Assembly: GCF_038396785.1 (NCBI RefSeq)
Contig: NZ_CP151087.1
Span: 1,116,001-1,180,000 of the forward strand
DNA length: 64,000 nt
Reading direction: 5' to 3'
From: Sphingobacterium thalpophilum
GTDB lineage: Bacteria; Bacteroidota; Bacteroidia; Sphingobacteriales; Sphingobacteriaceae
Both the position numbers and the translations under genes were made by a program. Under the pieces are notes generated by a model. The model was not told the origin of the DNA and searched no databases. It saw only the letters and a list, made by a program, of their open reading frames with translations. Shown piece by piece: positions 53,458 to 62,380 of the stretch (positions are counted from its first letter, which is position 1; each line of letters starts with the position of its first letter).

Positions 53458-53879
53458 ATTTGCGCCTTTTGATATACTAAACCATATTCTCTTTTAATCC
53501 ACTGTATCAAAAGAGGTCCGGTCCACTTTTCTGATTGATATCCATGATTCAATGGCGTTTCTTTTATTACCAGCTCTTTGATTCTTTCCAGCTGTTCTTC
53601 CGACAACCCGCTACGCCTCCCTCGTCCTTTCTTATCTTTTAATCCTTCTATACCTTCCTTTTCAAATCGGTGCACCCAATTTGTTATCTGCTTGAAACTG
53701 ATACTGTGGAGTTCCGATAGCCGTCTGCTTGAATGTCCCAAGGCAACCAGATATACCAAATACAGTCTTACGCCGACAACGTAAGCATCATTTGTATTTA
53801 ATAATTTTTTTATTTCTCCTGCCTCTGATCTTTGAATTTTTAAGACTGATTTTCCCACGATATTTCTTTTTGAAAACAA
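53391..53879 (-). CDS. IS630-type transposase OrfA (HTH part), element incomplete
   Basis: A 162-residue protein with the HTH pattern of IS630/Tc1-type OrfA: AYVVGVRLYLVYLVALGHSS, ISFKQITNWVHRFEKEGIEG, KKGRGRRSGLSEEQLERIKE. The DDE-bearing OrfB that should follow is absent; the sequence instead meets the truncated NUDIX gene. The element is therefore a defective fragment. Confidence 0.8.
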   Translation of the reverse strand: MFSKRNIVGKSVLKIQRSEAGEIKKLLNTNDAYVVGVRLYLVYLVALGHSSRRLSELHSISFKQITNWVHRFEKEGIEGLKDKKGRGRRSGLSEEQLERIKELVIKETPLNHGYQSEKWTGPLLIQWIKREYGLVYQKAQIYNLLAKVGIIFEKKLGLISKV

Positions 53880-53927
53880 ACAAATATATGGATAATAATG
53901 TGTAATTTATTATTATACTTTTATGTC

Positions 53928-54075
53928 ATGATTCCACATTTTATCCTTCCTTCTAATTTACAGCTAAAAGCTCACACAATATATTCCTCTCCAGGAGAAC
54001 TTTGTATTAATACATGTGCTTATCAAAAATATTCAGTTTGTCCTATTTGCAAAAAGAAGAGTATTAGGATCCACG
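53928..54075 (+). pseudogene. ISL3-family transposase N-terminal relic
   Basis: From an ATG at 53928 the frame reads IPHFILPSNLQLKAHTIYSS, GELCINTCAYQKYSVCPICK, KKSIRIHG, matching the zinc-ribbon start of ISL3 transposases. It then breaks off at about 54075, where it joins antisense sequence of a truncated immunity-like gene. Confidence 0.6.
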
Positions 54076-54176
54076 GTAATGTAATGACTATCATCCAGCC
54101 TATATATAGACCTTGACTGATCAAACCCTACAAGCAACAGAGCGATAATGCCAATGATTTTAATAATTGTTTTCAT
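54033..54176 (-). pseudogene. Truncated small membrane/immunity-like gene
   Basis: Begins MKTIIKIIGIIALLLVGFD, QSRSIYRLDDSHYIT, a start I associate with small immunity proteins next to Rhs toxins in Bacteroidota. After about 36 residues it runs into the antisense of the ISL3 relic and stops at 54033. It lies just downstream of the Rhs tail fragment in the same direction. Confidence 0.45.
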
Positions 54177-54208
54177 TTATTTACTTATCATACATAAAAG
54201 TTCTTTGT

Positions 54209-54406
54209 CTAAAAAGACTTATTCCTGATGGATGCCCAAGAGATACCCTTTCTGCCTGCAATAAATCCCGCCGAGTAATTTCCAACATCTCCCGCACTAA
54301 CATTCTTCCCTAAAAAACTTACGCCACGATAAAGATATGTAATTGGCAACTCATCACTGACTCCATCATATCGTTTAAAGCCATATTTTTTTCCCTCTTG
54401 TCCCAT
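54209..54406 (-). pseudogene. Rhs/polymorphic toxin C-terminal fragment
   Basis: A 65-residue frame with AGDVGNYSAGFIAGRKGISW, the conserved linker-tail seen at the end of many Bacteroidota Rhs/polymorphic proteins (GNYAAG-x-AG-x-GLSW). A stop codon stands directly before its ATG, so the large N-terminal part is missing. It is a remnant of a toxin locus. Confidence 0.5.
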
Positions 54407-54580
54407 TTACCATGGAAGAAAGGATGTTAGGAGCTTCATTCTTTATATATTGATCACACAATGCCCAAAGATCAAATCGGAGATGAGATAAAATCACTCA
54501 AACATCTTTTCAGCTTGAAAATAAAACCAGAATAGATACGTATTAATTATTACTTTTGACGACATTACTCCTACTGCACC

Positions 54581-54985
54581 ATGATGAGCTATCTGCAAAA
54601 AGTTAAACCAGTCGATCAAAGATTTCACGAATGGGTGGATAACATCAACAAAACTGAAGGGATTGATAACTCAATAATTGCTTTCAATTTCGGGCTTTTC
54701 GAGTCAGAAGAGGGTTTCACCATGTATCTCACTGGCTCCAAAGTTTTCGATAAAAATGATGACGATTGGGCTACCAATATCGACTTTGAGCCTAAACAGA
54801 AATATTTTTCATTCGGTAATGAGTTTTTAAAAGATAAAGACTGGCAGGATATTTTAAAATATGCTGAAAGTTTAGTTCAAACATATGTAAAATCTGAAGA
54901 TTTCAAAACTTCAATTTTTGCCCAAGCGATAGCAATAACGGTGGGATTTGATGATGGTGAGTTAACGATAATAAAATCTCAATAA
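54581..54985 (+). CDS. Hypothetical protein, possible immunity type
   Basis: A 134-residue acidic protein (FHEWVDNINKTEGIDNSIIA, SKVFDKNDDDWATNIDFEPK, ILKYAESLVQTYVKSEDFKT). It has no signal peptide or named domain. The acidic, compact character and its place beside an Rhs toxin fragment fit an immunity protein, but this is inference. It ends 2 bases before a truncated NUDIX gene. Confidence 0.6.
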   Translation: MMSYLQKVKPVDQRFHEWVDNINKTEGIDNSIIAFNFGLFESEEGFTMYLTGSKVFDKNDDDWATNIDFEPKQKYFSFGNEFLKDKDWQDILKYAESLVQTYVKSEDFKTSIFAQAIAITVGFDDGELTIIKSQ

Positions 54986-54987
54986 CT

Positions 54988-55173
54988 ATGGATCTTATCA
55001 AAGTTGTTTGCGGGATTATATTTAAAGATGATCTTGTTCTGATTTGTCGACGGAAACCTGAAAAGTCTTTAGGGGGCTATTGGGAGTTCCCTGGCGGTAA
55101 GGTTGAGGATGGTGAATCTCATGAAGAATCATTGCTTCGGGAATTGATCGAAACAGGTAAGTCTACCAGATGA
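54988..55173 (+). pseudogene. NUDIX (MutT-like) gene, truncated in the NUDIX box
   Basis: A 61-residue frame beginning VVCGIIFKDDLVLICRRKPE, then GYWEFPGGKVEDGESHEESL, LREL. The family needs a following EExG segment and ~70 more residues. Here it turns into IETGKSTR and stops. The catalytic box is incomplete, so it is inactive. It is the second broken NUDIX gene within 2 kb. Confidence 0.7.
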
Positions 55174-55204
55174 TTAATCCTTGAGATAATTTTATTCCTT
55201 TCCG

Positions 55205-56110
55205 CTAATTCAAATAAAACTTACAGCCCAAAGCTATGTTGAAAGCAGTAAGATTTGCTCCATTAAATTGAGTAATATCAATTGCACCGCTTTTATAAAA
55301 AAGCTGATCTACTCCTTTTCTTGTGTTGTCAATTCTTAATCCTGTGAGTAAAAAGAGGTCAAAATAAGAATATATGCTTTTGGAAAACTCCAGTACGTTA
55401 TGAAATGAATATCCGTTGGCAGAATGTGAGAAACTTCTTGGATGCTGGTAGTTTTCGAACAAGTTCCAATCAGCATCGGCACTGTAGTTCAACATACTAA
55501 AGGAAATTACATAAATTAAACGTAAATTTTTTGAAGGAGTATAGCCAAAATGAACAGACGGACCATAAGAATTTAAATTTATTTTATATTTGCTATTTAA
55601 GTCTGTAAGTTCATCAGAATGAAGCGTATACTGTTCCATTCTGTAAGAATAACTACCTCCTATCGCAATATAAGTATGGTTTGTGGTGAAAGTTTTATAA
55701 GCTGCTTGAATACCTAGGTTTCCAGAATGCCCGAAATTACTTTTAAAATCAAGGCTGTAGCTCTGAATTTGCCTGTCATCCTCTTTATAATCAATATCAG
55801 TACCATTCCCGTATAGCGTCTTATAAAAGCTTATTGCAGCCCCTAATTTTAATTTTCTTATTTCTATTTCGCCTGCTAACTGAGACCCAAATCTTGTTAA
55901 ATTTTTAAATTTCAGTTCAGATAAAACGTTAGGGCTTTTTCCATCAACATTTCCGGCAATCGACCAGCTAAGACTATTTCTTTCAACACCACTATTTAAA
56001 GATAAAGATGTAGTTGCCTGTGCCAATAAATTTAATGGTAAAATTATGGTTCCTATTAAGTATTTAAATGCTTTCGCAATTCTTATATGCCAAAATAAAC
56101 TTAACGACAT
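55205..56110 (-). CDS. Outer-membrane beta-barrel protein (omptin-like layout)
   Basis: A 301-residue exported protein with a signal region ending near NLLAQA and then about ten amphipathic strands rich in Tyr, Phe and Ser (YKTFTTNHTYIAIGGSYSYR, LRLIYVISFSMLNYSADADW) to the terminal strand FNIALGCKFYLN. The layout recalls omptin-like barrels of Bacteroidota; no protease residues could be assigned with certainty. It follows a lipoprotein gene by 33 bases and is probably cotranscribed. Confidence 0.7.
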   Translation of the reverse strand: MSLSLFWHIRIAKAFKYLIGTIILPLNLLAQATTSLSLNSGVERNSLSWSIAGNVDGKSPNVLSELKFKNLTRFGSQLAGEIEIRKLKLGAAISFYKTLYGNGTDIDYKEDDRQIQSYSLDFKSNFGHSGNLGIQAAYKTFTTNHTYIAIGGSYSYRMEQYTLHSDELTDLNSKYKINLNSYGPSVHFGYTPSKNLRLIYVISFSMLNYSADADWNLFENYQHPRSFSHSANGYSFHNVLEFSKSIYSYFDLFLLTGLRIDNTRKGVDQLFYKSGAIDITQFNGANLTAFNIALGCKFYLN

Positions 56111-56143
56111 TTATATACTATTTATCAATTACTGTAATGACAT

Positions 56144-56656
56144 CTATAACGGTCTGTGGGGAATACCTGTTCGTTGTATTTTTATGGAACGTTCTTTATC
56201 TGTGTTTATATCCCATGCCTTTATTCCGTTGAGGTATATAGTATTATATATAATTTTACCATTTTTATTGATCAAATCAGCAGTTAATGTATCGGGCGAA
56301 AGATCGTTATTATAGACTATTTCCAGAATAGACTCGGAATAAACGGGATCGAAATTCAATTGCAAATATTTTCTACCCCTTTCCTCTTTGATAATAAAAT
56401 AATTAGGTGAGATAATATCCGGAGTTAATTTACCCGCAGCGGGCGACGGATTTTTATTATTATTCCCGGAAGGTATGATCTTTAATTTGGAGGCGTCAAT
56501 CGTATTAGAGTTATCAGAATTGTAATTTAAAAGATCCTCATTCTTTTCATTTGAAATAAAGACTTTCAGGGTTGTATCAGATTTAAAATATTCATCATTC
56601 TTCTTGCATGAAACATTAAACAACAGAATGGCCGTAAATAAAAAAAATAGTCTCAT
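56144..56656 (-). CDS. Lipoprotein, unknown function
   Basis: A 170-residue lipoprotein (LLFNVSCKKN lipobox near residue 17). An Asn/Ser-rich linker (NNNKNPSPAAGK) precedes a beta-rich C-terminal half with YNTIYLNGIKAWDINTDKER. No family recognised. It lies upstream of the barrel gene and may be its surface partner. The IS4 copy 2 begins about 230 bases upstream. Confidence 0.65.
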   Translation of the reverse strand: MRLFFLFTAILLFNVSCKKNDEYFKSDTTLKVFISNEKNEDLLNYNSDNSNTIDASKLKIIPSGNNNKNPSPAAGKLTPDIISPNYFIIKEERGRKYLQLNFDPVYSESILEIVYNNDLSPDTLTADLINKNGKIIYNTIYLNGIKAWDINTDKERSIKIQRTGIPHRPL

Positions 56657-57747
56657 AATTTTAAAATTAGTTTTACTCCAATAGTTTTTATATGTTATTA
56701 AACGTTATAACATAACAACTTGCTACAATGGATTGCTGTTTTTTTTAACAGACCGTATTTTTTTATATTCATTTAGTTTTAATTATTAATATTACTGAAA
56801 TTATAAGCCTTAAGCCCTATTTAAACCGCTCTATTTTTGTTATAATTACACTCATTAAACTATTACACATAAATAAAGAAAAAACCATATGTGTCCTAAA
56901 TAAATTTTAGGATTGGATTTCTGTGGTACAGGCATAGCTTTTTTCATCATTTCGATATTGACCCCTATTTTTCAATCTGCGAAGATCTTTAGCTGTCCCT
57001 TTTTTCCTTTTATAGGCGGCCTGAGAAAGGGATCATCTATCCATTGCCAGATGTTTATTTTCACGAAGATATTCATTCTGATGAATGCGACCAGATTGGA
57101 CAGGTTCCAGTCATATTTGGCCTTTTTTTGTAAGTATTTTAACAGTAATATGCCAATGAGTGAAGTCCAGATCTGGATCATCACTGCATTTTCAGAAGTC
57201 CCTATGAATGTCGATACTTTTAAGCGCTGCTTTAGATGCTTGAAGAAGACTTCGATATGCCAGCGTTGTTTATAGATGTTTGCCACCAAAGAAGCCTTCC
57301 ACTTCGTATTATTGGTCAAAAAGTGGTACTCATTGCCAGTGGTGCTGTCCCAAAAGTGGACTAGGCGTAGCGGCTTGCCGTTGTATTTATTGCAGGCAGC
57401 ACCGGATAGCTCAATGAGCTCATCCTTAAGGATCCCCTTTTCCATGAGTGCTTCACTCTGATAGGACTTGATAACCTTGTACTTCATATTAACTTTACTC
57501 CTGGTAACGAAGTAACACCCCCTGCTGTCCAAATCCCCAAGCCAGCTGTAATCCACGTAGCCACGGTCCACTACCACCACGCTTCCCTTGGAAAAACTGT
57601 AACTACCGGCTCGCTGGCTCTCATGTACTTTTCCATCGGTAATCTGCATAAAAACAGGTAGACAGCCATCATAATCCAAGACAGTGTGCAGCTTTACGGC
57701 ACCTTTGGTGCTGCGAAACTTTGCGGATCAGTTTCAAAACCTGTGGA

Positions 57748-58596
57748 CTACGCAAATAATTTGGTCAATCTGAACAGGAAGAAATTGATGTCACCTACAC
57801 CTCTAAACTGACTTCTGAAAGCTTTTATCTTTGCATTGAAAGATTCTGCTGAAGCATTTGTACTCTTGTTGTCGAAGTAGTTCAATATTTTTTTGTGATG
57901 GATATTTATGGTTCTGGAGACGGTGTTGAATGACTTGAAGCCGGCCTGTTCCACTTTATCCGCCCATTTTGCCAACCTTGTAAAGGCGTAGATCTTATCT
58001 ATGGTGGTGTTGAATATCCAAGAGAGTTCTTGGGATAGCCTGTACGCCTTTTCAATATCGGGATATCGCTCAAAGAGTACAGCAGCCCTTTCTCTTTGCT
58101 CGTAAGTCCATTTATGTTCACTTTTATAAAGCAGGTATCGGCTTCTTGCAAGTAACTGTTTGATGGTTTCACTGTTGGATAGGACTTCCGGAAAATAGGT
58201 TTCCTTATTCTTTCGTGCTTGGTCAATTGCTTGATTTTCATCGTCAATGGCCTGCCAGCGGTGCTTTATCCTTATTTCCTGAAGCGCTTCGTTAGCAAGT
58301 TGCTGAACATGGAAACGGTCTATTACCTGAACAGCATTGGGAAAGCATCTTTTGGCTATCAATCCCATATTACCGGCTAAATCAAGCGTTATCTCTTGAA
58401 CTTTATTTCGTAATCTCTGTGGGATCTTTTGAAGGATCGGGATAATGTTCTCTGATTTTGTCCCGTTCAGTATGGCTACAATGGTCCCTTTTTTGCCCCG
58501 TGCTTCTTTATTGGTGACAACGGTATAGAGCTCGCCATGGGATAGGCAGGTCTCGTCAATAGAAAGATGGCCGCTGACATTCTGTGGGAAGGTCAA
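57748..58596 (-). CDS. ISAon1-type transposase, catalytic part
   Basis: A 282-residue ISL3-type DDE transposase: HLSIDETCLSHGELYTVVTN, VQEITLDLAGNMGLIAKRCF, VQVIDRFHVQQLANEALQEI and TNASAESFNAKIKAFRSQFR. The listed start is a TTG; the frame stays open upstream to 58740 (including SFYGISASKLRRYYRN, an HTH-like stretch). It thus overlaps the end of the upstream ORF, in the +1 frame. Near the overlap is a T6A4 run that could allow slippage. Confidence 0.9.
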   Translation of the reverse strand: MTFPQNVSGHLSIDETCLSHGELYTVVTNKEARGKKGTIVAILNGTKSENIIPILQKIPQRLRNKVQEITLDLAGNMGLIAKRCFPNAVQVIDRFHVQQLANEALQEIRIKHRWQAIDDENQAIDQARKNKETYFPEVLSNSETIKQLLARSRYLLYKSEHKWTYEQRERAAVLFERYPDIEKAYRLSQELSWIFNTTIDKIYAFTRLAKWADKVEQAGFKSFNTVSRTINIHHKKILNYFDNKSTNASAESFNAKIKAFRSQFRGVGDINFFLFRLTKLFA

Positions 58597-58711
58597 TCCA
58601 TCTCGCGCATTTTCGCGATGCTCCCAATCCTGGAAACCGCTCAGTTTATTGCGGTAGTATCTCCTTAGTTTACTGGCTGATATCCCATAGAATGAACTGA
58701 TGGTCTGAATG

Positions 58712-59092
58712 CTATGAGCCTGGTTGTCCGCTGATACCTTTTAAAAAAGCTGCGAAATCCTGTGTGATGCGCGTCCCTTTGGCTACTAGTTCCCAATTTC
58801 TGTAGACTACTTTATCGGTATCCTGGTTGAGCCACCTGCGGCGCTTGACATGAAGATAGACCTGCATGCCACGGATAGGAAAATCTTGAAGGGTAACGGG
58901 TTCGAAAAACCCCTTGGAAATCAACTTCTGGCCTTGATATTCTTCAGGTGTATTATTGAGTTCCTCCAGAAAGATATCCAGTCTTTTTTCTTCTTTGGAA
59001 TAGTGGGTCATCTCAAAATAATCGGAAACTCCTTCGGGAATAATTAAGGGCATTAACGCGTTAAAAGATTCGTGCATCTGTATAAATATCAA
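58712..59092 (-). CDS. ISAon1-type transposase N-terminal region protein
   Basis: A 126-residue protein (MHESFNALMPLIIPEGVSDY, FFEPVTLQDFPIRGMQVYLH, RRRWLNQDTDKVVYRNWELV, AKGTRITQDFAAFLK) recognised as the separate first ORF of ISAon1-type elements. It overlaps the open frame of the second ORF by about 30 bases, suggesting coupled or frameshifted expression. Confidence 0.88.
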   Translation of the reverse strand: MIFIQMHESFNALMPLIIPEGVSDYFEMTHYSKEEKRLDIFLEELNNTPEEYQGQKLISKGFFEPVTLQDFPIRGMQVYLHVKRRRWLNQDTDKVVYRNWELVAKGTRITQDFAAFLKGISGQPGS

Positions 59093-59799
59093 AGCACAAA
59101 TATCTAATTATTTTTTATCCCCTCCACAACTTTTGTACATGATCCAACTTTGCCCAGTCAAATACAGATAGACATAAGGGGATGATGCTTGCATCCATCA
59201 GATATACTTTACGCTTTAGCTGAACAAGATCTTTGCGAAAATGGGTGTCCTTTTGCCAAAGCCTATCCAAAACAGAATAGTAAAGATCTTTGAAAAGTTC
59301 ATGGGTACGGTGTGTGTTGATATAGGATATATTAGACTTACTTGGAGCTCTTACTACACCTAAGTGGTTCAGATTACCAGTGGTACTGCGTAGACCGTTA
59401 CTAATATCACGGACCGAATCTGCCGAGGAAAAATGACAGAAAAGCATACTGACTAGATGCGTCCAGCTGTTGATCCCTTTCTGATGTTTGTCACTTTTGT
59501 GCTTTGAAACGAAATCTTTGAATAATTCGCGGTCGATAAGAGATAAAATCTGACTAAAAACATTTAAATTTATCATGGTGGTGTGTTATAATTTTGCAAT
59601 TTAAATATAGCAACTTTGCTATATCCAAACACCGCCACTTTTTAAACGTTTAGGACGCAAGTGAGAAAAAACCATCAATAATACTAAAATATATAGTATA
59701 CAACAAGTAAATTTATTTAGAATAAAAATGTTATCTCAATTTAAAACAATATTTTCGAAAGTTTGTTTTCAAACTAAGTAAAAGAAATAATCAAATTAT

Positions 59800-61148
59800 C
59801 ACATCTGTCCTAAATAAATTTTAGGATTGGATTTCTGTGGTACAGGCATAGCTTTTTTCATCATTTCGATATTGACCCCTATTTTTCAATCTGCGAAGAT
59901 CTTTAGCTGTCCCTTTTTTCCTTTTATAGGCGGCCTGAGAAAGGGATCATCTATCCATTGCCAGATGTTTATTTTCACGAAGATATTCATTCTGATGAAT
60001 GCGACCAGATTGGACAGGTTCCAGTCATATTTGGCCTTTTTTTGTAAGTATTTTAACAGTAATATGCCAATGAGTGAAGTCCAGATCTGGATCATCACTG
60101 CATTTTCAGAAGTCCCTATGAATGTCGATACTTTTAAGCGCTGCTTTAGATGCTTGAAGAAGACTTCGATATGCCAGCGTTGTTTATAGATGTTTGCCAC
60201 CAAAGAAGCCTTCCACTTCGTATTATTGGTCAAAAAGTGGTACTCATTGCCAGTGGTGCTGTCCCAAAAGTGGATCAGGCGTAACGGCTTGCCGTTGTAT
60301 TTATTGCAGGCAGCACCGGATAGCTCAATGAGCTCATCCTTAAGGATCCCCTTTTCCATGAGTGCTTCACTCTGATAGGACTTGATAACCTTGTACTTCA
60401 TATTAACTTTACTCCTGGTAACGAAGTAACACCCCCTGCTGTCCAAATCCCCAAGCCAGCTGTAATCCACGTAGCCACGGTCCACTACCACCACGCTTCC
60501 CTTGGAAAAACTGTAACTACCGGCTCGCTGGCTCTCATGTACTTTTCCATCGGTAATCTGCATAAAAACAGGTAGGCAGCCATCATAATCCAAGACAGTG
60601 TGCAGCTTTACGGCACCTTTGGTGCTGCGAAACTTTGCCCAGTCAAATACAGATAGACATAAGGGGATGATGCTTGCATCCATCAGATATACTTTACGCT
60701 TTAGCTGAACAAGATCTTTGCGAAAATGCGTATCCTTTTGCCAAAGCCTTTCCAAAACAGAGAAATAAAGATCTTTGAAAAGTTCATGGGTACGGTGTGT
60801 GTTGATATAGGATATATTAGACTTACTTGGAGCTCTTACTACACCTAAGTGGTTCAGATTACCAGTGGTACTGCGTAGACCGTTACTAATATCACGGACC
60901 GAATCTGCCGAGGAAAAATGACAGAAAAGCATACTGACTAGATGCGTCCAGCTGTTGATCCCTTTCTGATGTTTGTCACTTTTGTGCTTTGAAACCAAAT
61001 CTTTGAATAATTCGCGGTCGATAAGAGATAAAATCTGACTAAAAACATTTAAATTTATCATGGCGGTGTGTTATAATTTTGTGATTTAAATATAGCGATC
61101 TCGCTATATCAAAACACCGCCATTTTTTAAACGTTTAGGACGCAAGTG
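59800..61148 (-). mobile_element. IS4-family insertion sequence, copy 3 (intact)
   Basis: 1349 bp with ends CACATCTGTCCTAAA and (reverse-complemented) CACTTGCGTCCTAAA. The 9-bp target duplication TCAAATTAT stands at 59791-59799 and 61149-61157. The right-hand duplication contains the first two bases of the next gene's ATG. Confidence 0.95.
59886..61061 (-). CDS. IS4-family DDE transposase, copy 3
   Basis: A complete 391-residue transposase with the same DDE motifs as copy 1. It differs from copies 1 and 2 at a few residues (FSVLERL for YSVLDRL, LRLIHFW for LRLVHFW). It is transcribed away from the metalloprotease gene that follows. Confidence 0.95.
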   Translation of the reverse strand: MINLNVFSQILSLIDRELFKDLVSKHKSDKHQKGINSWTHLVSMLFCHFSSADSVRDISNGLRSTTGNLNHLGVVRAPSKSNISYINTHRTHELFKDLYFSVLERLWQKDTHFRKDLVQLKRKVYLMDASIIPLCLSVFDWAKFRSTKGAVKLHTVLDYDGCLPVFMQITDGKVHESQRAGSYSFSKGSVVVVDRGYVDYSWLGDLDSRGCYFVTRSKVNMKYKVIKSYQSEALMEKGILKDELIELSGAACNKYNGKPLRLIHFWDSTTGNEYHFLTNNTKWKASLVANIYKQRWHIEVFFKHLKQRLKVSTFIGTSENAVMIQIWTSLIGILLLKYLQKKAKYDWNLSNLVAFIRMNIFVKINIWQWIDDPFLRPPIKGKKGQLKIFAD

Positions 61149-61155
61149 TCAAATT

Positions 61156-62028
61156 ATGAAAAAAATCAATTCTATTCTCCTACTATGTGTGGGAGCGATG
61201 TTTATTGCAGGTTGTAGCAAAGAAGATTCAAGAGTTAAATCATCATCCGAAATCGCGAAAAAAGATACTGCTCAATTGGTATTGGATGGACTCAAAGCTT
61301 TGGGATTTCAAACAGAAGGTCTTATTACACGAGGGGATACACTCATTGTAGAAGGCGATATCCTAATGTTCAAATCTAAACTACTTGATTCTAAAGCTAC
61401 CAAGGCACGTCAAGCGACCACCAGCAATTTCCCTTATATCCGTAATGCTAACATGAATTTAAGAGTTTACATTCAGGACGCCACCAGCTCGACAATTCCA
61501 ACCGGTTTTAGCTATGCAGAAAGAGAGATAATAAAATCAGCATTAAATTTATATCTGAGCTCCAACCTCACCTCTGGTGGGTTTAATTCAATAACTTACA
61601 CGACCAATCCAAACGAGGGGGTGCATATTCGTATTATTCAAGGAAATATGGACGAATACACCTGTGGATATGCCCAGTTTCCAACTACTGTGTATGAAAA
61701 CGGTTCAGCATATCAAAATATAAGTGGCTTTATGAATATCCACCTAAGTATTTTTAGATTCCAACTTAACGATTCTCAAAAGACTTTTCTAATAGCTCAT
61801 GAATTTGGACATATGATGGGTTTTAGACATACAAACTGGAGAAGAAGTGAAGCAGAGTCAAGTGATGGTGTAGGAGCATACACTGTTCCCCTCACTAATA
61901 ATAACAGTACAAATCCTGATCCTTCATCAGTATTCAATGGTGGCACATGCACCTACCATTGGAACGGCTTTTCAAATGGAGATCTTCAGGCTATTAAGTA
62001 CGTAACCAGAGGAACAACGTCTAGCTAA
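61156..62028 (+). CDS. M57-type (HEIGH) zinc metalloprotease lipoprotein
   Basis: A 290-residue lipoprotein (FIAGC lipobox, Cys20). The zinc motif HEFGHMMGFRH is at residues 215-225, matching the extended HExxHxxGxxH pattern of the dual-action HEIGH peptidases. It follows a propeptide-like N-terminal region (LVLDGLKALGFQTEGLITRG). Two further Cys (170 and near 262) may form a disulfide. The ATG straddles the target duplication of IS4 copy 3, so the native upstream region now lies beyond the IS at ~59.79 kb. Expression would need a promoter in the IS end. Confidence 0.88.
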   Translation: MKKINSILLLCVGAMFIAGCSKEDSRVKSSSEIAKKDTAQLVLDGLKALGFQTEGLITRGDTLIVEGDILMFKSKLLDSKATKARQATTSNFPYIRNANMNLRVYIQDATSSTIPTGFSYAEREIIKSALNLYLSSNLTSGGFNSITYTTNPNEGVHIRIIQGNMDEYTCGYAQFPTTVYENGSAYQNISGFMNIHLSIFRFQLNDSQKTFLIAHEFGHMMGFRHTNWRRSEAESSDGVGAYTVPLTNNNSTNPDPSSVFNGGTCTYHWNGFSNGDLQAIKYVTRGTTSS

Positions 62029-62380
62029 TTTTACTTTAAGAATATCGTGATAAAATAGCATTAGCTTAGCAAAAAAACTATTAGCAATGGTAATTCCGTT
62101 ATTTTGCTATGACGGATTTACTATTGCTTTATGTTCATACACGAAAAAGCCGACTATTTTTCAGCATTCGGCCCCTTATAGGCAAACATTTGACACCATC
62201 TTTTTTTATCAGATCAGCAGGGAAGAAAAATGTTCACTCTTCTTCACAATGAATATTCGTATCAGCAGATAGTATTATAAACTCTTCAAGACATTAATGA
62301 TAAGTTATAGAAAGTATACCTAACGACGTCTTGAAAACTAAAACCACTCCGCATAATAAACTTCCCATTGGACACCGATT
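62029..62380. other. Non-coding stretch between protease and SRAP genes
   Basis: About 350 AT-rich bases. An 8-bp inverted repeat (TTCAAGAC at 62285-62292 and GTCTTGAA at 62328-62335) is the only structure seen. The 61-residue frame at 62087-62272 has no protein-like features. Confidence 0.4.

Larger units (their letters stand above)
57725..59145 (-). mobile_element. ISAon1-type (ISL3-like) insertion sequence nested in IS4 copy 2
   Basis: 1421 bp. The ends are imperfect inverted repeats GGATCAGTTTCAAAACC and GGATCATGTACAAAAGT (right end reverse-complemented). An 8-bp target duplication AACTTTGC stands at 57717-57724 and 59146-59153. It carries two ORFs. Confidence 0.93.
56972..59576 (-). pseudogene. 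IS4-family transposase, copy 2, interrupted
   Basis: The N-terminal ~145 residues are encoded at 59576-59146 (ending in SVFDWAK) and the C-terminal ~250 residues at 57724-56972. The break falls just after the first catalytic Asp region, and the nested element lies between. Both halves are otherwise nearly identical to copies 1 and 3. No active enzyme can be made. Confidence 0.93.
56886..59663 (-). mobile_element. IS4-family insertion sequence, copy 2 (split by ISAon1-type element)
   Basis: Same ends as copy 1. The 9-bp target duplication AGAAAAAAC stands at 56877-56885 and 59664-59672. Removing the nested element and its 8-bp duplication leaves exactly 1349 bp. Confidence 0.93.

Noticed and set aside
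62087..62272. 61-residue plus-strand ORF after the metalloprotease
   Set aside because: AT-rich stretch without protein-like composition or recognised family.
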